From positions 124,001-188,000 of the forward strand of contig NZ_LRUB01000035.1 of assembly GCF_001550065.1 (NCBI RefSeq): a stretch of 64,000 bases of DNA. The letters are read 5' to 3'. Positions within the stretch are counted from its first letter, which is position 1. Every line of letters begins with the position of its first letter. Both the position numbers and the translations under genes were made by a program. The stretch comes from Kordiimonas lipolytica. Its GTDB lineage: Bacteria; Pseudomonadota; Alphaproteobacteria; Sphingomonadales; Kordiimonadaceae. Positions 8,459-17,333 of the stretch are shown here, piece by piece. Under the pieces are notes generated by a model. The model was given only the letters and a program-made list of their open reading frames with translations. It was not told the DNA's origin and ran no database searches.

Positions 8459-11400
8459 CTAGGTTTTGGCCTGCCATCCCACATGCAGAGCTATCTGGTT
8501 TGCAACGGCATCAGCCATATGGGCGGTCAGTCTGGTCAGGTCGCTGGTCCAGTATCGGTCTGTGTTTAGACCATATGCCCGATAGTCAGAGCCCGGATTG
8601 ATCGTGTCCAGCTCCAGGGTGGTGTACTGCCCATTTGTGGGGTCCAGAAGTTCCACCGTTACTTTCATGACGCCCTTGGCAGCCCCCATTGTAGGGCCCG
8701 AGCGACGACCGCTGTTGAAGGCCCCGCCTGATGAGACGCGACTGTTGAGTGCGGCGAGTGAATGGTCCAGCTGAATAGATGTAACCGTGACCTGATAATC
8801 GGGAACAGCGACGCCGCGGGCCTGAAGGCCACCGTCGATCATACGTTCCATCATGGAAAGCAGGTCATATCGATCCAGGGTGTCAAAGGCTGGATGGCGA
8901 AGGATGCAATTGCGCTTGCAATTTTTGTCTTCAATAAGATTGATGCTGTCCTCATACCGTGACAGGTGGCTGTCATACCTGATTTTTTCAGGGTCTGCGG
9001 GTGCATCCACGACTACTGTTACAGATTGCGGAACATTTGGCTCCACGATCGCGGTGGCCGTGGTGGTTACGCTCTGCACGGTGGTTGCAACTCGGGTAAC
9101 GGGTGCGACGGCAGTGGCTACGCGTTTCCTTTCATAATCGGAAGAGATGCTCGCGACAGCGGCGCTAAAGGCCTCCTGGATGGGTTTATCGTCCGGTAGC
9201 CTGTGTTTGATGGCGCTCAGCGCCAGCCGCTTTTCATAGTCACCGCTGATTGAAGCCGCAGCTTCAATCAGGGATACCCAGCCTTTGGTGTCGAAGGCGC
9301 CGTAGGCTGCGATGCTGCTGAGCGCCAGGCGTTTTTCATAGTCGCTGCCGATTGAATTGATCGCGTTAAGGGCAATGGCTGTGGCACCACGGGACTCTGA
9401 CAATTGCTCAACAAAGGAACTCAGGAGAAGGCGAAGCTCATAATCGCTTTCCATCTCTTCGGCAGCAAGTTCGGCAAGCCTTTCCAGGTTTCCTTCGCTC
9501 AGTGTCTGGTCATTGACGGCGGCAGACAGCAGGAGCCGCATCTCATAGTCGCTTTCGACCGAACGGGCGAGTTCGAGCAGGTCTTTCATGGTCTTGTTGT
9601 CTGTGCCGAACCGATCAATATAAGGCGTCAGCAACAGGCGCAGTTCATAGTCGCTGTCGATCGTGCGAGCCGCCTTCAGAACCTTTGGCATCACGCTCTT
9701 GTCCAGCTCTTTCTCTTCCAGCAGCAATGACAGGGCAAGACGGAGCTCATAGTCGCTGTCCATTTTGGCAAAGCGGTCTACCAGCTTTTTCAGGTCGCGG
9801 TTTGAGAGGTCGGCCTTATCAATCAGCAGGGCCGCGTACATGCGGGCAACATGATCAACGTCAAGCTGGTCAATTTCCTTCACTACCCCGCCTGTGCCTT
9901 TGGCAGCAAGAATGCGGGTGACACGGGCCTTGGCGTTCAAGCCCACCTGGCGCACCAGAATCAGTAGCGTATCGGCCAGCCACTTTTCGCCCTCCTTGTC
10001 GAAGTCGGATTTCTTGCCGTCCTTCCAGTAGGTCAGTTGAATTTGGCCGTCTGGATTTTCAATGCGAACCTTGTGCTTCTTGCTGCCGTACTTGCTGCGC
10101 AGTACCAGCATCGCCCCTTCTTCCATAGACGCGATGGCAGCATCGTCATGGGTGAGGGTGAATTCACCGTCCCAGCGCGCTTTGATCTCGCGCTTGCCGT
10201 CACTCCAGACCATGTTGCCGATGCCATTTGCATCAGTGATATGAAGGCGCGTAGGTCCATCAACTCTGTGGGACGACTTTTCGAATTCGTGCAGTTCTGC
10301 CCGTTCCGCCAGGAGGCGTGCGTTTTCCTTCACTTCTGCCTCTGCCTGGGCGATGGCCACGCGCATTTCACGGGCGATCTGTGCCTCGCTGGGTGCGGGC
10401 ATGCCTGTCGCTTTGGCCTCCTTGGCCATGACGCGCGCTTTTTCCGCAACCTTTGCGCGGGCCTCTTCGATCGTGCGGCGCATTTCCGCTTCGATTTCCT
10501 CGGCGCTTGGTAGGGTGTCCGGGTGGGCCGTAGTCGATGCCATAATAGGCAGTGGCATTTCAGCAGACAGCGCGTCCGCAAACTGGATGCTAGGGAGCCC
10601 CAGCGTTATGGCGAGAAGGCTGCAAGCAACAGCGCCCTTCGCTGCCACACCGGATTTTCCGAAAGCTTGGCCGTTCGCACCGATTAGCCGTTCGACCCTG
10701 GTTTTTAGCATTGATTTATTACCTGCCATTGCAAGTCCCCATTGTATCTGTCGTGTTTCATGTATTTTTGTGGCGCAGGTATAGAGGGCGGCGGCAACAG
10801 ACTTGGCGTCAGCCAGGTGCGTTGCTGCCCATTCATCTGCGGAAAGCTCCGCGATATCTGCCAACCGCTTGCGCGCCAATCTAAATAGCGGTTGAAAGAA
10901 AAACAGTCGTGATAGGGCCTGCATGACCATCAGCATCAGTGGGTCTCGGCGTACCATGTGGGCAACCTCATGCGCTAGCAAGCTGTCGAGTTCGCTCTTT
11001 GGCAAGTCGTCAAAGGCCCAATCGGGCAAGCAGATTTCGCGCCGTGGCAGGCATACCGGGCTACTCAGGTCGCTTGAGCGGCTCAGGTAAGGCACGGTCC
11101 GGATTTGGGCCGCGTCGCAGATGGCCCTGAGGGCTTTGTTGGCATCATGCTCGGCCGGGACACGTAGACGGCTGCCCAGGCTTTTAATGGCGCTGGCATA
11201 GCCGCCAAGAAGCAACACAAGGGCGAGGCCAGCAAGGGCAGCCCACATAAGTGCCGCAAGGTCTTTGGTGCGCATGCTGGCCATCAGGTTCCATAGGGTG
11301 TTTGGCGCGGATGCAGTGGCTGCTTCGATAGTAACCATTGGCTCTAACGCTGGTCTTGTCGCAGGCATAACTAGCTGGTCAGTCTTTGTTGAAAGACTTT

Positions 11401-11755
11401 CCCGTTCGGCCATATTGCGGGCGGTTGTTGTGATCAATGTTTCCTTGTCCTGCCTTGGCGCTGGGTCAAGCATCGGCAGCATGCCGGCAAGGGGGCGTCC
11501 TTCATTGAATTCCTCAACCAAGGCTGCTGTTTTTTCATGCTGGATAGTGATGGGTTTGGAAATCCAGTCGCCGACGGGCAATAGAGCGAGGAACGAGCCG
11601 GCAACCGCCAGTTTCCAGGCCATGTCAGCCAGGTCGGGCTTGTTCAGGAGCCGCGTTTTTTCCATCAGCCACACAGCGCCAAGCAGCACTGTGCTTGCAA
11701 CCATGAATTTGAGGGCAAGCGTCAGCGCCGGCATGTCGAAAAATGCGTCAAACAT
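8459..11755 (-). CDS. BlaR1/MecR1-like M56 metallopeptidase sensor with SDYE repeats
   Basis: A 1098-aa membrane protein. The N-terminal part has TM segments near residues 10-30, 45-60 and 165-190 and an M56 zinc protease site HEVAH around residue 260 (LLAHEVAHMVRRDPLMLM), as in BlaR1. Residues about 425-500 are a charged coiled-coil stretch (EEIEAEMRRTIEEARAK). Residues about 660-880 hold seven repeats built around SDYExRLxLS, spaced about 35-40 residues, resembling helical HEAT-type repeats. A C-terminal domain of about 200 residues follows (unrecognised). There is no penicillin-binding sensor domain, so the inducer is unlikely to be read as in classic BlaR1. It overlaps the BlaI-type gene by one base (TGATG), so the two are translationally coupled. 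Likely role: sense an envelope signal and trigger removal of the repressor. Confidence 0.85.
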   Translation of the reverse strand: MFDAFFDMPALTLALKFMVASTVLLGAVWLMEKTRLLNKPDLADMAWKLAVAGSFLALLPVGDWISKPITIQHEKTAALVEEFNEGRPLAGMLPMLDPAPRQDKETLITTTARNMAERESLSTKTDQLVMPATRPALEPMVTIEAATASAPNTLWNLMASMRTKDLAALMWAALAGLALVLLLGGYASAIKSLGSRLRVPAEHDANKALRAICDAAQIRTVPYLSRSSDLSSPVCLPRREICLPDWAFDDLPKSELDSLLAHEVAHMVRRDPLMLMVMQALSRLFFFQPLFRLARKRLADIAELSADEWAATHLADAKSVAAALYTCATKIHETRQIQWGLAMAGNKSMLKTRVERLIGANGQAFGKSGVAAKGAVACSLLAITLGLPSIQFADALSAEMPLPIMASTTAHPDTLPSAEEIEAEMRRTIEEARAKVAEKARVMAKEAKATGMPAPSEAQIAREMRVAIAQAEAEVKENARLLAERAELHEFEKSSHRVDGPTRLHITDANGIGNMVWSDGKREIKARWDGEFTLTHDDAAIASMEEGAMLVLRSKYGSKKHKVRIENPDGQIQLTYWKDGKKSDFDKEGEKWLADTLLILVRQVGLNAKARVTRILAAKGTGGVVKEIDQLDVDHVARMYAALLIDKADLSNRDLKKLVDRFAKMDSDYELRLALSLLLEEKELDKSVMPKVLKAARTIDSDYELRLLLTPYIDRFGTDNKTMKDLLELARSVESDYEMRLLLSAAVNDQTLSEGNLERLAELAAEEMESDYELRLLLSSFVEQLSESRGATAIALNAINSIGSDYEKRLALSSIAAYGAFDTKGWVSLIEAAASISGDYEKRLALSAIKHRLPDDKPIQEAFSAAVASISSDYERKRVATAVAPVTRVATTVQSVTTTATAIVEPNVPQSVTVVVDAPADPEKIRYDSHLSRYEDSINLIEDKNCKRNCILRHPAFDTLDRYDLLSMMERMIDGGLQARGVAVPDYQVTVTSIQLDHSLAALNSRVSSGGAFNSGRRSGPTMGAAKGVMKVTVELLDPTNGQYTTLELDTINPGSDYRAYGLNTDRYWTSDLTRLTAHMADAVANQIALHVGWQAKT

Positions 11756-12126
11756 CAGACGTTCTCCCCATCGATCAACTGCTTGATCTGGTCCAGTTCA
11801 TCTTTCTCTATCTCGCCTTCGTTAACCAAATGGGCGAGCAGGGCTTTGCTGTCGCCTTTAAAGAGCGTGGAGACGAGGGAGGAGACCATGGACCGCTTTA
11901 CGTCGCCTTCGCTGATGAGCGGCCTGTAGACACGCTCCCGCCCCCGGGTTTCCGAAGCAAGAACGCCTTTCTTTTCCAGTCGGGACAATATTGTGCCGAC
12001 GGTCGTATGAGCGAGGCCCAGATTATCCAGCACGGCCTGCACATCCTTGGCTGAGCCTTCGCCCAGCTTCCAGAGTGCCTGCACGAGCTGATATTGTTGA
12101 TCTGATAATTTTATATTCGCTGTCAT
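11755..12126 (-). CDS. BlaI/MecI-family transcriptional repressor
   Basis: A 123-aa winged-helix repressor. MTANIKLSDQQYQLVQALWK, then AKDVQAVLDNLGLAHTTVGT and ILSRLEKKGVLASETRGR are the characteristic DNA-binding half; the C-terminal third (VSSLVSTLFKGDSKALLAHL) is the dimerisation helix pair. It is the first gene of a pair with the M56 sensor protein, and two sites matching the BlaI box TACAnnTGTA lie just upstream, so it very probably represses its own operon. Confidence 0.92.
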   Translation of the reverse strand: MTANIKLSDQQYQLVQALWKLGEGSAKDVQAVLDNLGLAHTTVGTILSRLEKKGVLASETRGRERVYRPLISEGDVKRSMVSSLVSTLFKGDSKALLAHLVNEGEIEKDELDQIKQLIDGENV

Positions 12127-12142
12127 GTCTCGGACCTTCTAC

Positions 12143-12179
12143 TACATGTGTAGAAGAATTATTACTACAGCTGTAGTAA
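12143..12179 (-). promoter_or_regulatory. Two BlaI-type operators upstream of the repressor gene
   Basis: TACATGTGTA (12143-12152) and TACAGCTGTA (12166-12175) both match TACAnnTGTA. The second is the core of a perfect 18-bp palindrome, TTACTACAGCTGTAGTAA, at 12162-12179. Their centres are 23 bp apart, about two helical turns, as expected for co-operative binding of two dimers. Confidence 0.85.
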
Positions 12180-12307
12180 GGCGTCAATGGAAAGAATCTT
12201 AAAGTTTTGCAGCCTGGGAAAATGGACTGGCTTCAAAAAGCCGGATTTGATTTTTTGCCTTTCTGGAATAAGGTGTTGCCCGACTTGGCATCGCATTGGG
12301 GGAAAAT

Positions 12308-13531
12308 GTGGCCCTAGATCTTTCATCGTTGCTGCTGGTGACCGTCCTGATACTGGCTGTCTCAACCTGTGTGCTGGTTGCGCACTGGATTGCCAATTTC
12401 AGTTTCGCGGGACTGGGTCGCCTTGCAATCGGTATGGCGATGGCAACGGCGGGCGTCTTTGTTTTGACGCTGGCTGCCGGGCCTGAGCGGTCTTTGGCTA
12501 TCCTCCTTGGAGATCTGCTTATTCTAACAGGCCACCTCTGGTTCTGGTTTGGAATCGCAGATTACTGGAAAGAGCGGTCCCGGCGGCTGACCTATCTGGC
12601 GGGCGCTATTATGGTTTTCGCAATAGTCATTCTGGTCAATAACCTGCTGCAGGGTGGCACGCAGGAAAACCGTGCAGCGCTCTATTCGTTCTTTGCGGCG
12701 GTGTTCTCACTGGGGGCTGCGCTTTCAGTGGTGCAGGCGCTTGGCGGGCGCGTCGGGCTATATAAAGGTATCATCAAACGGAAAACCATTGGTGCAAGCG
12801 TTGTTGCCGGTGTGTTCCTGGCCCATGGCGGTTTTAATGTCTACCGCGGCATAAGCATCATGGCGATGGAGACACCAAAGGCCTATTTCGATGACACTGC
12901 TATTGCGACCCTGACCCAGATCGAAGGCATGGTGTTCGCGCTGGCTCTTGCAGTGTCGCTTATCGTATCGACGGCAGAACGTGTGCAGGCGGACTTGCGC
13001 ATTCAGGCGATGATGGACCCCTTGACGCAGGCGCTCAACAGGCGGGCTTTCATGACCGTGATCAAGACCGTGCTTGCCCGGTCACGCCGCCTAAGCGAGC
13101 CAGTGTCCCTGATCATGATGGATATCGACAAATTTAAGCGGATCAACCTGAAGCATGGACATCTAGTGGGGGACGCTATTCTCAGCCAGTTTGCAGAAGG
13201 CGTGATGGAAGGCCGTCGGGCGCAGGATGTCTTTTGTCGCTTTGGCGGTGAAGAATTCGTGCTGTTGTTGCCCGGCACAGCGGAGGAGGGGGCCGAGCTG
13301 GTGGCGCACCGGGTGCGCGATGCTGTCACAGGGTATCCTTTTCAGCACGGTAACAAGGATATCAGCCTGACGGTGAGTTTCGGTGTCACCACTGCGCGCG
13401 GCGATGACCTTCTTCCAGACAGTATTCTTGATGCGGCCTACAAGGCTCTCAGGGAAGCGCAGAAGGAAGGCCGCAACCAGATTGAGGTTTCAGGCAGCGC
13501 TGGAGCCGTTAAACCCGCCCAAAGCGCATAG
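12308..13531 (+). CDS. Membrane-bound diguanylate cyclase (GGDEF)
   Basis: A 407-aa protein making c-di-GMP from two GTP. The GTG at 12308 is preferred because GGGGGAA lies about 5 nt upstream; an in-frame TTG at 12296 has no ribosome-binding site. Residues 1-230 hold about seven hydrophobic segments with no known sensory motif. The GGDEF domain covers about residues 240-400: DPLTQALNRRAF, then MMDIDKFKRINLKHGH, and FCRFGGEEF (GGEEF at 313-317). An RxxD sequence (RAQD, residues 304-307) lies exactly five residues before GGEEF, the position of the product-inhibition I-site, so the enzyme should be active and feedback-inhibited. Monocistronic, ending at a bidirectional terminator. Confidence 0.9.
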   Translation: MALDLSSLLLVTVLILAVSTCVLVAHWIANFSFAGLGRLAIGMAMATAGVFVLTLAAGPERSLAILLGDLLILTGHLWFWFGIADYWKERSRRLTYLAGAIMVFAIVILVNNLLQGGTQENRAALYSFFAAVFSLGAALSVVQALGGRVGLYKGIIKRKTIGASVVAGVFLAHGGFNVYRGISIMAMETPKAYFDDTAIATLTQIEGMVFALALAVSLIVSTAERVQADLRIQAMMDPLTQALNRRAFMTVIKTVLARSRRLSEPVSLIMMDIDKFKRINLKHGHLVGDAILSQFAEGVMEGRRAQDVFCRFGGEEFVLLLPGTAEEGAELVAHRVRDAVTGYPFQHGNKDISLTVSFGVTTARGDDLLPDSILDAAYKALREAQKEGRNQIEVSGSAGAVKPAQSA

Positions 13532-13534
13532 GTC

Positions 13535-13580
13535 AAAAAAAACGGCCCGGATCGATGATCGCGGGCCGATTCTTGTTTTT
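13535..13580. terminator. Bidirectional terminator
   Basis: CGGCCCG (13543-13549) pairs with CGGGCCG (13562-13568), flanked by an A8 tract at 13535-13542 and a T-rich stretch at 13570-13580. It separates the convergent diguanylate cyclase and ketosynthase genes. Confidence 0.75.
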
Positions 13581-13593
13581 CTGTGAAATAATC

Positions 13594-14724
13594 TTAGAGC
13601 TTTTCAACCAGCAAGCTGCCGATCGAATAGCCTGCACCGAACGAGCAGATGATGCCCTTGTCGCCGGCCTTCATGTCTTTGTGGTTTTCGTGGAAAGCCA
13701 CAATGGAGCCAGCGCCTGCGGTGTTGCCATATTGGTCCAGCACGGTTGGCGCTTCATGGCTTTCCGGTTCGCGGCCCAGAAGCTTCTTGGCGGCATACAT
13801 ATTCATGTTGATGTTTGCCTGGTGCAGCCACATGCGGCTCAGGTCTTCTACGCGGAGGCCTGCATCTTCAAGCTGGCTGGAGATGAACTCAGTCACCAGC
13901 GGCAGCAATTCCTTGAATACCTTGCGGCCTTCCTGCATGAAGAACATGTCCTCACGCAGCAGGCTATCGTCATCAAGGCGGGTCATCGGACCATAGTGCG
14001 TCCGGATATTGGAAGAGAACTGCGTTTCGGCCTTGGTGCCGGTTACCTTCCAGAGGTCGTCGCCCTTAGCGATCGATGCATCTTCAAGCACAACCGCAGA
14101 AGCGATATCACCGAAGATGAAGTGGCTGTCGCGGTCACGGAAGTTCACCATGGTGGAGAAGATTTCCGGGTTTACCATCAATACGCGCTTGGCAGTGCCA
14201 GCCTTGATGGCGTTCACACCTGCGATCAGGCCGTAAGTGGCGCTGGAGCACCCCATGACCATATCGAGCGCGCTGCCCTTGGTGCCAAGGTGTTTCTGAA
14301 CTTCGATGCCGATGGCTGGGAAGAAGCGCTGCACAACGGCAGCGGAGCAGATGACCTGGTCGATATCTTCTGGCTTGAGGCCTGCGTTCTTGATGGCCTG
14401 TTTGCCTGCCTCAATCGCCATATGGGCCTGGAAGCAGGGGCGCTCATCGTCGCCGTGGCCGCCTTCCGGCATTTTGGACATCATGCGATCAAGGTCCATC
14501 ACGCCTTCAACGTCTACCAGGTGGCGGGCTTTGATGCCGGAAGCTTTCTCAATGAATTCAGCGCTTGAGTGCTGTTTGGCGGGGATCAGGCCGGCTTCGA
14601 TATCGGCCTTGTTGCGGGCATTGAAATCATCAACATATTCGTTGAATGTTTTGACGAGTTCCTCATTGGTGATTTTGTGCGGCGGCACATAAAGACCCGT
14701 ACCCGAAATTACTACATCAACCAT
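13594..14724 (-). CDS. Beta-ketoacyl-ACP synthase III family protein (FabH-like)
   Basis: A 376-aa thiolase-fold condensing enzyme. The catalytic triad is complete: Cys159 in MVMGCSSATYGL, His in MWLHQANINMN and Asn in YGNTAGAGS. The extra loop near residues 25-60 (FNEYVDDFNARNKADIEAGL) and the 376-residue length resemble the FabH2 branch (Pseudomonas PA3286 type) that uses medium-chain acyl-CoA, rather than the roughly 320-residue housekeeping FabH. It condenses an acyl-CoA with malonyl-ACP in the cytosol, feeding fatty-acid synthesis; acyl preference is inferred from the resemblance. It is preceded by an AAGGA-type ribosome-binding site and appears to be a single gene. Confidence 0.85.
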   Translation of the reverse strand: MVDVVISGTGLYVPPHKITNEELVKTFNEYVDDFNARNKADIEAGLIPAKQHSSAEFIEKASGIKARHLVDVEGVMDLDRMMSKMPEGGHGDDERPCFQAHMAIEAGKQAIKNAGLKPEDIDQVICSAAVVQRFFPAIGIEVQKHLGTKGSALDMVMGCSSATYGLIAGVNAIKAGTAKRVLMVNPEIFSTMVNFRDRDSHFIFGDIASAVVLEDASIAKGDDLWKVTGTKAETQFSSNIRTHYGPMTRLDDDSLLREDMFFMQEGRKVFKELLPLVTEFISSQLEDAGLRVEDLSRMWLHQANINMNMYAAKKLLGREPESHEAPTVLDQYGNTAGAGSIVAFHENHKDMKAGDKGIICSFGAGYSIGSLLVEKL

Positions 14725-14909
14725 ACCAAACAGTTCCTTGTTTTTGCCAGCCTGTCTTACGCCGATTTATGACAGGCCTGTTACATTGGGCGCATAGATA
14801 TACTGCCTTTTGGCCCAACATCCAACCAATCATTCTGGGAATATCTGCCATGCAAAAAATGGCTTAGTTTTCTGTAGGATAGCGCATACGGCTATGCTAC
14901 CAAATTGGT

Positions 14910-15662
14910 ATGTCGATCTGGGGTAAAATTATTGGTGGCGCTGCTGGGCTGGCCTTGGGCGGGCCCATAGGGGCCCTGTTGGGCGTCGCGGCCGGTGCTG
15001 CGGTGGACGCGGGCGTCTCCAGGGGAAGTGCCGGGCCGGACGCTACCAAACAGATCACTTTTACCATCGGGGTGATCGCTCTGGCGGCTAAAATGGCCAA
15101 GGCGGATGGCAGGGTGACGCGCGAGGAAGTGGATGCCTTCAAGCAGGTATTCCGCGTGCCGCCGGAAGAGATGGCGAATGTCGGCAAGGTGTTCGATATG
15201 GCGCGTCGTTCGACCGCAGGATTCGATGCTTACGCCAAGCAGATCGCCAGCCTGATGTATGACAACAGGCCTGTGCTGGCGGATCTTCTGGAAGCGCTCT
15301 TTTTCATCGCCAAGTCTGACGGTGAAGTGCACCCCAATGAGCTGAATTATATCAGGGCTGTTGCCAAGATTTTTGGCTACAGGCAGGCGGAAATTGATGC
15401 GCTCGTACATCGGCATGTGGGGGCGGACCCTGAGTGCCCTTATGGTGTGCTGGGGGTCGACCCATCCATCGATGATGCTGCACTAAAGGCGCAGTACCGA
15501 AAGCTGGTGCGGGATAACCACCCGGACCGCCTGATCGCGGCCGGTGTTCCGAACGACTTCATTGCCGTGGCAACACGCCGGGCTGCAGAAATCAATGCCG
15601 CCTATGACAAGATCAAGGCCATGCGGGGCAAGGAAAGCCCACGTACGGAGCAAAGGGCATGA
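14910..15662 (+). CDS. djlA: DjlA-like co-chaperone (TerB domain plus J domain)
   Basis: A 250-aa protein. Residues 1-40 are a glycine-zipper membrane segment (GGAAGLALGGPIGALLGVAA). Residues about 50-165 form a TerB-like helical domain (ALAAKMAKADGRVTREEVDA, then FIAKSDGEVHPNELNYIR, both with paired acidic residues). A C-terminal J domain (about 172-240) carries the HPD motif in LVRDNHPDRL and would stimulate DnaK. It opens an operon: its stop overlaps the next start (ATGA), followed by the EamA transporter, the amidase and a secreted protein, each overlapping the next. djlA next to an amidase is a common alphaproteobacterial arrangement. Confidence 0.88.
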   Translation: MSIWGKIIGGAAGLALGGPIGALLGVAAGAAVDAGVSRGSAGPDATKQITFTIGVIALAAKMAKADGRVTREEVDAFKQVFRVPPEEMANVGKVFDMARRSTAGFDAYAKQIASLMYDNRPVLADLLEALFFIAKSDGEVHPNELNYIRAVAKIFGYRQAEIDALVHRHVGADPECPYGVLGVDPSIDDAALKAQYRKLVRDNHPDRLIAAGVPNDFIAVATRRAAEINAAYDKIKAMRGKESPRTEQRA

Positions 15663-16591
15663 AGACGCGGGATATTTTCCTCGTCATGCTTGTAACCCTT
15701 GTTTGGGGTCTGAATTTTATCGCGGTGAAATGGGCGGTGGAGGACCTGCCACCCCTGGTGGCCAACGCGACCCGCTTCATTGTTGTTGTCATTGTCCTGC
15801 TGCCGTTCCTCAAGGTAATCCCAGGCCGGATGAAAGACCTGGCGCTGGCTGCTGTCAGTCTTGGCGTCATTCATTTTGGTGCAGTCTTCATGGGCATGCA
15901 GTTGGCCGACGGTGTTGGCGCCGTGGCGATTGCCTCGCAGCTTAATGTACCCTTTTCAACCATCCTTGCGATCCTGATCTTGCATGAAACCGTTGGGTGG
16001 AAGCGGGCGCTTGGGATTGCTTTAAGTTTTGCGGGTGTGATGGTGCTTGGGTTTGATCCCAATGTATTTGCCTATTGGGACGCCCTTTTGATCATTGTCT
16101 TCTCTGCATTCATGTATAGCGTGTCGGCCATCTTGATGCGGCAGCTCAAGGAAGTGCGGGCTGTGACGACGCAGGCCTGGGTGGGCGTTGCAGGTATCCT
16201 CGGGTCCACCATATTGTCGTCCATTTTTGAAAGCGGCCAGTTTGAAGCCATCGCCAACACAAGCCCGAAGGCCTGGGCCGCGGTAATTTATACCGGGATT
16301 GGGTCCTCAGTGATTGGCCATGGCGGCGCGAACTATTTGCTCAGGAAATATGAGGTTTCCGTGGTGTCACCCTATTTTCTGATGATGCCTGTCTTTGCGA
16401 TAGGCAGCGGTATTTTGATCCTGGGTGAGGAATTTACCTGGAGGATGGCGGTTGGCGCCTTGCTTACGCTTTCCGGTGTTCTGGTGGTGACTATCAGGAA
16501 CAGCGCACGCGCCAAGTCCCTCGCGGTCGCGGAAGTCAGGCCCACGCCGGAGGAGATCGCGGAAGAAAGGAAGGGCGTTGAGGGTGGCTGA
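15659..16591 (+). CDS. EamA/DMT-family transporter
   Basis: A 310-aa inner-membrane protein with about ten TM segments arranged as two EamA repeats: the first begins IFLVMLVTLVWGLNFIAVKW, the second near residue 140 (AYWDALLIIVFSAFMYSVSA). Members export amino acids or other metabolites; the substrate cannot be told from sequence. Start overlaps the djlA stop (ATGA) and its own 3' end overlaps the amidase start by 8 bp, so the four genes are translationally coupled. The cytosolic C-terminus is charged (EEIAEERKG). Confidence 0.85.
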   Translation: MKTRDIFLVMLVTLVWGLNFIAVKWAVEDLPPLVANATRFIVVVIVLLPFLKVIPGRMKDLALAAVSLGVIHFGAVFMGMQLADGVGAVAIASQLNVPFSTILAILILHETVGWKRALGIALSFAGVMVLGFDPNVFAYWDALLIIVFSAFMYSVSAILMRQLKEVRAVTTQAWVGVAGILGSTILSSIFESGQFEAIANTSPKAWAAVIYTGIGSSVIGHGGANYLLRKYEVSVVSPYFLMMPVFAIGSGILILGEEFTWRMAVGALLTLSGVLVVTIRNSARAKSLAVAEVRPTPEEIAEERKGVEGG

Positions 16592-17333
16592 TATCATCGA
16601 GCATCCATCCCCGAACTGGAATGAACGCCCTGAAGGGATGGCTCCCGATATGGTGGTGCTTCACTATACAGGCATGCGTACCGGGGCAGAAGCGCTGGAC
16701 CGCTTGTGTGATCCCGCAGCCCAGGTTTCGGCCCATTATCTGATTGAAGAAGACGGGCGGATATTTCGCCTGGTGGATGAGGAAAAACGGGCGTGGCATG
16801 CAGGTGTTTCGTACTGGCAAGGGCGCGAAAACCTGAACCATAACTCCATTGGGATTGAGCTTGTCAACCCGGGGCATGAGTTCGGCTATAGGGAATTCCC
16901 CGATAGCCAGATTTCTTCGCTTCTAGCCCTTCTAAGTGACATCAAAACAAGGCATACTGTCCCCATGGCGCATTTCGTTGGACATAGCGATATTGCCCCG
17001 GACCGCAAAGCAGACCCCGGTGAGCTGTTTCCATGGAAGTGCCTGGCCGAAAAGGGTTTTGGTCTCTGGTCTGATGTGGCTGGCGGCGAAACCGAAATGA
17101 TTGCCAGGCAGGGCGACCGGGGGGATATTGTCAGTAACCTTAACAAACAATTAGGTATCGTCGGATATCATCAGGACGACACCGGAAGTTTTGATGACGC
17201 CACCGAATCCAAAGTCCGTGCCTTCCAGGCACATTGGCGACCCGAAACCGTATCTGGGTGCTTTGACAAGGGAACAGCCGCCAGGCTTGCCGACATTGTC
17301 AGCCAGATACACATAAATGGGGAACGTTTATGA
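16584..17333 (+). CDS. N-acetylmuramoyl-L-alanine amidase, AmpD-like with peptidoglycan-binding domain
   Basis: A 249-aa zinc amidase of the Amidase_2 family. The GTG at 16584 is chosen because AAGGAAGGG ends 8 nt upstream, while the in-frame TTG at 16578 would leave only 2 nt. Zinc ligands are visible in VVLHYTG and in VGHSDIAPDRKADPGELFPW (His, then Asp). A C-terminal peptidoglycan-binding module follows at about residues 180-245 (GDRGDIVSNLNKQLGIVGY, then TESKVRAFQAHW). No signal peptide, so it probably works in the cytosol on anhydro-muropeptides during wall recycling, as AmpD does. Coupled to its neighbours by overlaps on both sides. Confidence 0.88.
   Translation: MADIIEHPSPNWNERPEGMAPDMVVLHYTGMRTGAEALDRLCDPAAQVSAHYLIEEDGRIFRLVDEEKRAWHAGVSYWQGRENLNHNSIGIELVNPGHEFGYREFPDSQISSLLALLSDIKTRHTVPMAHFVGHSDIAPDRKADPGELFPWKCLAEKGFGLWSDVAGGETEMIARQGDRGDIVSNLNKQLGIVGYHQDDTGSFDDATESKVRAFQAHWRPETVSGCFDKGTAARLADIVSQIHINGERL

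Noticed and set aside
13555..14568. 337-codon plus-strand frame opposite the ketosynthase
   Set aside because: Antisense shadow of a gene with an intact Cys-His-Asn triad; it also starts inside a terminator.
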